Assembly (NCBI RefSeq): GCF_009766085.1
Contig: NZ_LMUF01000043.1
Location: 177,938 to 241,937, forward strand
Length of the DNA stretch: 64,000 bases
DNA from: Burkholderia sp. S171
Lineage (GTDB): Bacteria > Pseudomonadota > Gammaproteobacteria > Burkholderiales > Burkholderiaceae
Reading direction: 5' to 3'
In this document: positions 59,730 to 64,000 of the stretch, piece after piece
Position numbering within the stretch: the first letter of the stretch is position 1
Layout: each line of letters opens with the position of its first letter
Notes under the pieces: model-generated
The model's input: only the letters and a program-made list of their open reading frames with translations
Database searches by the model: none
Told to the model about the DNA's origin: nothing
Made by a program: the position numbers and the translations under genes

Positions 59730-60239
59730 ATGCTGCCAGGATTCGATAAGAAACCGATTGCACACGACAAGGCGCTTGTAGCCCGCGCGGCCGTGGAGGA
59801 TTTTCATGCTGAATATTGCGCGGTGCTCGATGGCGGCGACATTGAGCAGTGGCCGGAATTTTTCACGGAAAACTGCGTTTATCGCGTGACCGAGTACGAA
59901 AATGCTGCCCACGGCTTCCCGGCCGGTTTGATATACGCGGAAGGCCGGAACATGCTCCGCGACCGTGCGGTAGCCATTTCCAGAACACAGATGTTCGCGC
60001 CCAGGCAGATGCTGCATTTCGTGAGCAACGTCCGCATCCTGGATGTGACCGACGAAGAGATCGTGGCGCAGAGCAATTACATGTTGCTGCAAACGCTGGT
60101 TGAAGGGGCGACCACTTTGCATCAGGCCGGCCGGCTTTTTGACCGCTTTGCGCGCAACGGCGCTGAACTTCTCCTCAAGGAACGGCAGGCTATTTATGAC
60201 ACTGCCATGATCGCAAACGATCTGGCCTATCCTGTTTGA
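59730..60239 (+). CDS. Aromatic-ring hydroxylating dioxygenase beta subunit
   Basis: A 169-residue SnoaL/NTF2-fold small subunit: DFHAEYCAVLDGGDIEQWPEFFTENCVYRVT and QMLHFVSNVRIL are typical beta-subunit features. It is structural rather than catalytic, holding the alpha trimer. Its ATG directly follows the alpha stop, so translation is coupled. Together with the ferredoxin and reductase it completes a four-component Rieske system. Confidence 0.92.
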   Translation: MLPGFDKKPIAHDKALVARAAVEDFHAEYCAVLDGGDIEQWPEFFTENCVYRVTEYENAAHGFPAGLIYAEGRNMLRDRAVAISRTQMFAPRQMLHFVSNVRILDVTDEEIVAQSNYMLLQTLVEGATTLHQAGRLFDRFARNGAELLLKERQAIYDTAMIANDLAYPV

Positions 60240-60291
60240 ACGAGCATGATCAGACCATGTTATTCGCGGACTATGAACCTGGGAGACGTTT

Positions 60292-62706
60292 ATGAGCAGC
60301 ACTGAACCGACGGAAGCGCCTATCGAAAGTGGCGGCGTCGGCGCCCGTGTCAGGCGTCGCGAAGATGAGCGGCATTTGCACGGGAAGGGGCGATTTGTCG
60401 CCGACTATACGTTTCCTGATCTGCAGGAAGTTGCGTTCTTGCGCAGCCCGCTTGCGCACGCGCGGATTGAGCACATTGGCAAGCCGGAGCGCTTCCCAGG
60501 CCAGGTCATAGTGCGAGAAGACATGCATACCGCCACAGACATTGTGGCCGACTCCAGTCTGCCGACATACAAGCCTTCTGCGCATCCCCCGCTTGCTTCG
60601 GGAAAGGTACGTTTTGTCGGCGAACCTGTCGCCATGTGTTTTGCGAGCTCCCGCGCCGAGGCTGAGGATATCGCGGAAGAGGTTGAGCTGGATCTGCATG
60701 AGCTGCCCACATTTGCAAGCGCGTTTGCTGCTCGAGAGCGTACCGATGTCCGTGTGCATGATCACTGGACCGACAATCTCTTCCTGGATCTGAAGGCGGA
60801 CGTGAATTTCGACGAACGCGCCAAGGATGCACCCGTCGTGGTGAAGCAGAAGGTCGACCTGGCGCGCCAGTGCATGGTCCCGATGGAAGGCAAGGCGGTG
60901 CTGGCGTACTGGGATCACACCCAGGCGCAACTGGTCGTCATTACATCGACGCAAGTGCCGCACATGATCCGCACGGTGTTGTCTCAATGCCTGGGAATCG
61001 ATCATGCGCAGGTCCGCGTGATTTCCCCCGATGTTGGCGGTGCGTTCGGATATAAATGCGTCCTCCAGCAGGAAGAGCTTTGCATCGCGTGGCTCGCTCT
61101 CACGTACAAGCGACCCTTTCGTTTTATCGAAGACCGTCGCGAGCATCTGATCGCGGGCGCCAACACGCGTCAGCATCATTACGAGCTGACGGCCTATGCA
61201 GACAAGAACGGACGGCTCCTGGCGCTGGACTGCGACCTGTTGATCGATGGCGGCGCCTATTCAGCGTGGCCATTTACGATAGGACTGGAAACTGGGCAGG
61301 CGCTCGGCAATCTTCCTGGCCCGTACGATTTCAGCGGGTACCGCTGCCACACGCAGTGCGCGGCGACCAACAAGCCGGGCTTTCTGCCGTATCGCGGTGT
61401 GGCGCGTACGGGCGTCTGTTTCGCGATCGAACTGACCATGGATGCCATTGCGCGGGCCGTCGGCCGCGAGGCGTGGGAAGTCCGTTACGACAATCTGGTT
61501 CGCGGGGCGGACATGCCCTACACGAACGTTGTCAAAAAACACTACGACAGCGGCGATTTCCAGGAGAGCCTGAAGCGAGCAGCTGCACAGCTCGATGTTG
61601 CTAAATGGCGCCGCCGCCAGAAAGAGGGTGAACCGGACGGTCGGCTGATCGGTATCGGTTTTGCGACCTTCACCGAGCAGTCAGCTCATGGAACGGCGGT
61701 GTTCGCATCGTGGGGTTTGCCGGTCGTTCCCGGTTATGACCTGGCAACCGTGCGCATCACCGCGGACGGTGGTCTCGAAGTACGCGCCGGCATTCATTCC
61801 CACGGACAGGGCATGGAAACCACCCTGGCGCAGATTGCCAATGAAGTGCTGGGCGTTTCCATCCAGAAGATCAAGGTCGTTCACGGCGACACGGCGCTCA
61901 CCCCATTTTCAACGGGCACATATGCGTCGCGCAGCATTGTCATGGCCGGCGGCGCGGTCGCTGCAACATGTCGCGAACTGGTGCCGCGGCTGATAAAAAT
62001 TGGCGCGCATATCCTTGGTGAAACGGAGGACGCAGTCCGGTTCGAGGCAGGCGAGGTTGTCGGTGCAACGGGACGGGTTTCCCTGGCGGATATCGGTCAC
62101 GCCTGGTACTTGCGGCCTGAGCGTCTGCCGAAGGACGTCGACTTGACAGGGCTCGAGGCAACTCATGGTTTCAAGCCGAAGGTCGATACCGGCGCGTTCA
62201 GCTATGCAACGCATGCGGCCGCCGTTGCGGTCGACACAAGAACGGGTCACGTCGAGATTCTGGAATATGTGATTGTTGAGGATTGCGGACGAATGATCAA
62301 CCCGATGGTGGTCGAAGGTCAGACGATTGGCGGCACGGCACAGGGCATTGGCACGGCATTCTATGAAGAGACGCTGTACGACGAAAATGCCCAGCCTCTG
62401 ACATCCACGCTTGCAGACTACATGTTGCCGGGGCCGACGGAGCTTCCGCCGCTGACGATTATCCATATGGAGACGCTGTCGCCCTACACCGAGTTCGGCG
62501 CGAAGGGTGTCGGAGAAGGCGGCGCGATCGCGCCTCCGGCGGCGCTTTTCAATGCGGTGAACGATGCACTGAGTCCGTTGGGCGCACTCGTCTCCGAGAC
62601 ACCGCTCACGCCGCGTAGGTTGCTCGCGGCCATTGAAGCTGCGAAGGCCGCTGCACGCGAAAAGGCAGAGGCAGCGGCAGAACCTGTGCATGAGGTGATT
62701 CGATGA
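60292..62706 (+). CDS. Molybdenum hydroxylase large subunit (xanthine/CO dehydrogenase family)
   Basis: An 804-residue molybdopterin-binding subunit. It has GGAFGYKCVLQQEELCIAW, YRGVARTGVCFAIE (substrate-pocket Arg), SHGQGMETTLAQIANE and GAKGVGEGGAIAPPAAL, whose Glu is the conserved base. The residue pattern differs from that of the xdhB encoded earlier, so it serves another substrate such as an N-heteroaromatic or an aromatic aldehyde. It lies 52 bp after the dioxygenase beta gene and overlaps the FAD subunit by four bases. No signal peptide is visible. Confidence 0.93.
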   Translation: MSSTEPTEAPIESGGVGARVRRREDERHLHGKGRFVADYTFPDLQEVAFLRSPLAHARIEHIGKPERFPGQVIVREDMHTATDIVADSSLPTYKPSAHPPLASGKVRFVGEPVAMCFASSRAEAEDIAEEVELDLHELPTFASAFAARERTDVRVHDHWTDNLFLDLKADVNFDERAKDAPVVVKQKVDLARQCMVPMEGKAVLAYWDHTQAQLVVITSTQVPHMIRTVLSQCLGIDHAQVRVISPDVGGAFGYKCVLQQEELCIAWLALTYKRPFRFIEDRREHLIAGANTRQHHYELTAYADKNGRLLALDCDLLIDGGAYSAWPFTIGLETGQALGNLPGPYDFSGYRCHTQCAATNKPGFLPYRGVARTGVCFAIELTMDAIARAVGREAWEVRYDNLVRGADMPYTNVVKKHYDSGDFQESLKRAAAQLDVAKWRRRQKEGEPDGRLIGIGFATFTEQSAHGTAVFASWGLPVVPGYDLATVRITADGGLEVRAGIHSHGQGMETTLAQIANEVLGVSIQKIKVVHGDTALTPFSTGTYASRSIVMAGGAVAATCRELVPRLIKIGAHILGETEDAVRFEAGEVVGATGRVSLADIGHAWYLRPERLPKDVDLTGLEATHGFKPKVDTGAFSYATHAAAVAVDTRTGHVEILEYVIVEDCGRMINPMVVEGQTIGGTAQGIGTAFYEETLYDENAQPLTSTLADYMLPGPTELPPLTIIHMETLSPYTEFGAKGVGEGGAIAPPAALFNAVNDALSPLGALVSETPLTPRRLLAAIEAAKAAAREKAEAAAEPVHEVIR

Positions 62707-63542
62707 AGGCCGCCGCTTTTGATTACGTCAGGGCCGCGACATTGCCGCAAGCGCTAAGCGAGCTCGGCGCTTCGGCCGGGGGCGTCAAACCAATTGCCGG
62801 AAGCCAGTCGATGGGGCCAATGCTCAATCTCCGGCTGGCAAGGCCGTCGAAAGTGATCGATATATCGCGTGTCGATGAACTGCGCAGCGTCACCGTTTCA
62901 GGCGATCTTATTCGTGTGGGTGCGGCTATCACTCATGCGGAAATCGAGGATGGCAAGTACGAGCTCCTGCGGAATGATTTTATTCAGTATGTCGCCTCGG
63001 GCATTGCATATAGAGCGATTCGCAATAGAGGAACCATTGGCGGCAGCCTAGCGCATGCTGATCCTGCAGCGGACTGGCCCTTGGCGCTTGCCACTCTCGA
63101 CGCCCGGATCGAACTCGCGAAGGCGAGCGGTACACGCCGCGTGCGTGCCAGCGAGTTCATGCTAGGCGCATTTACGACGCTGCTGGAGGAGGGCGAAATC
63201 ATCTCGGCGGTTTTGTTGCCGAAGATGGGGCTCACCTTGCGTTGGGGCTATTACAAGCTGTGCCGTAAGACGGGTGAATTCGCTCACGCGAGCGCTGCTG
63301 CTGCGTTTGACGCGCAAACCGGTCTGGCCCGCGTGATGCTTGGCGCGCTTGACGGTCCCCCCGCAGCGCTGGAGGCACTCGCTCAGTCAATAGCGCAACA
63401 CGGACCCAGCGCGGCGACTCCGGAAGCGATTGCGGCGGGCGTGGCGAACGCGATGCCGAATGCTGACGCTATCGACCGTTCCATGCACGAAGCGACCGTC
63501 GAGCGCTGTCTCGCGCAAGCCTTCGGGTCATCCGGGCATTAA
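62703..63542 (+). CDS. Molybdenum hydroxylase FAD subunit (CoxM-like)
   Basis: A 279-residue FAD-binding medium subunit. It has IAGSQSMGPMLNLRLARPSKVIDI and NRGTIGGSLAHADPAADWP, the two FAD-binding loops of this family, and a C-terminal CO dehydrogenase flavoprotein domain. It relays electrons from the iron-sulfur subunit to an acceptor. It starts at the ATGA overlap with the large subunit and is 11 bp before the small subunit gene. Confidence 0.93.
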   Translation: MKAAAFDYVRAATLPQALSELGASAGGVKPIAGSQSMGPMLNLRLARPSKVIDISRVDELRSVTVSGDLIRVGAAITHAEIEDGKYELLRNDFIQYVASGIAYRAIRNRGTIGGSLAHADPAADWPLALATLDARIELAKASGTRRVRASEFMLGAFTTLLEEGEIISAVLLPKMGLTLRWGYYKLCRKTGEFAHASAAAAFDAQTGLARVMLGALDGPPAALEALAQSIAQHGPSAATPEAIAAGVANAMPNADAIDRSMHEATVERCLAQAFGSSGH

Positions 63543-63553
63543 CAGGAATTTCC

Positions 63554-64000
63554 ATGTCTGTCATTGAACTCACCATCAATAACCGGGCAATCCGCCGCGA
63601 CGTCGCGCCGCGTACCCATCTGGGCGATTTTCTTCGCGACAATCAGAACTTGACCGGCACCCACCTAGGTTGCGAGCACGGCGTCTGTGGCGCGTGTACG
63701 GTTCTTATCGACGGTGAACCGGTGCGGTCCTGCATCACGTTCGCCGTGGCCTGTGACCATCAGAAGGTCCGTACGATCGAAGGCTTCGACGACGATGAAC
63801 TAATGAAGCGGCTGCGCCGGTCTTTCTCGGATCATCACGCGCTGCAATGCGGCTACTGTACGCCCGGCATGCTCATTACCGCGCGCGATATCGTGCGGCG
63901 TTTTCCGGATGCTGATGAGGCGCGCATTCGACTCGAGCTCTCAGGGAACCTGTGTCGATGTACGGGGTACGTTGGTATCGTCAACGCAATCAAAGCCGTG
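63554..64000 (+). CDS. Molybdenum hydroxylase iron-sulfur subunit (CoxS-like), cut by window edge
   Basis: The first 149 codons are visible and the frame is open at the right edge. The [2Fe-2S] plant-type cluster is CEHGVCGACTVLIDG, and the second cluster has CGYCTPGM and LCRCTGY. It starts with ATG at 63554 after AGGAATTTCC. The usual family length is about 160 residues, so almost all of the protein is present. It is the third subunit of the molybdenum hydroxylase and shuttles electrons between the molybdenum and FAD centres. Confidence 0.95.
   Translation, partial: MSVIELTINNRAIRRDVAPRTHLGDFLRDNQNLTGTHLGCEHGVCGACTVLIDGEPVRSCITFAVACDHQKVRTIEGFDDDELMKRLRRSFSDHHALQCGYCTPGMLITARDIVRRFPDADEARIRLELSGNLCRCTGYVGIVNAIKAV

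Noticed and set aside
1..64000. CRISPR arrays, insertion sequences, rRNA or tRNA genes
   Set aside because: No regularly spaced repeats, transposase motifs or RNA gene folds were recognised anywhere in the window.

Overview
The window looks like a chromosome or chromid segment of a Burkholderiaceae soil or plant-associated bacterium of the Paraburkholderia/Caballeronia type. The evidence is high GC, 381-residue Burkholderia-type porins, two DUF4148 proteins, a hopanoid gene of the HpnJ type, catBA genes and a high density of Rieske oxygenases and LysR regulators. All identifications come from reading motifs and gene context; no database search was run.

Region 1 (1-22121) is organised around a DctB/DctD-like sensor and sigma-54 activator (1-1923). 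Three near-perfect -24/-12 sigma-54 promoters (2062, 6743, 20741) each carry a GACA-N8-GGAC site about 95-110 bp upstream. They precede a porin, a Tat-exported alpha/beta hydrolase and a second porin. Between them lie an envelope-targeted set: a YncE-like propeller, an orphan ModA-like binding protein, a Tat-exported FAH-family enzyme and another propeller. A GntR regulator follows. I read this as a sigma-54 regulon for uptake and periplasmic processing of an unidentified organic acid or ester, and it is the best candidate here for an undescribed system. Embedded in the same stretch are an OmpR-type two-component pair, a lone response regulator, an RND efflux operon (9807-18621) and an isolated hpnJ.

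Region 2 (22122-29849) holds catB-catA with a BenM/CatM-type operator but no catC or catR, an ECF sigma gene followed by two tandem paralogous anti-sigma genes, and a GbcA-like Rieske oxygenase beside a LysR regulator.

Region 3 (30117-40238) has a peptide/nickel-type ABC transporter operon (Tat-exported binding protein, two permeases, fused double ATPase) ending in a CocE/NonD hydrolase. Convergent to it is a three-gene set: Tat-exported propeller, sterol-desaturase-like membrane hydroxylase and CtaG-like protein.

Region 4 (40239-46314) is an accessory stretch. It has a frameshifted ParB-like nuclease gene, three small hypothetical or phage-type genes, an Ohr-type peroxidase, a small lipoprotein and two DUF4148 genes that share a 79-bp upstream element.

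Region 5 (46315-64000) is oxidative catabolism. It includes a VanA-type Rieske oxygenase operon with rubredoxin and rubredoxin reductase, ended by a clear terminator. Next come a LysR regulator, xdhAB with an N-terminally shortened xdhC, and an Rnk/GreA-like gene. Last is an operon of ferredoxin, reductase, NagG/AndAc-like dioxygenase alpha and beta subunits and a three-subunit molybdenum hydroxylase that runs off the right edge.
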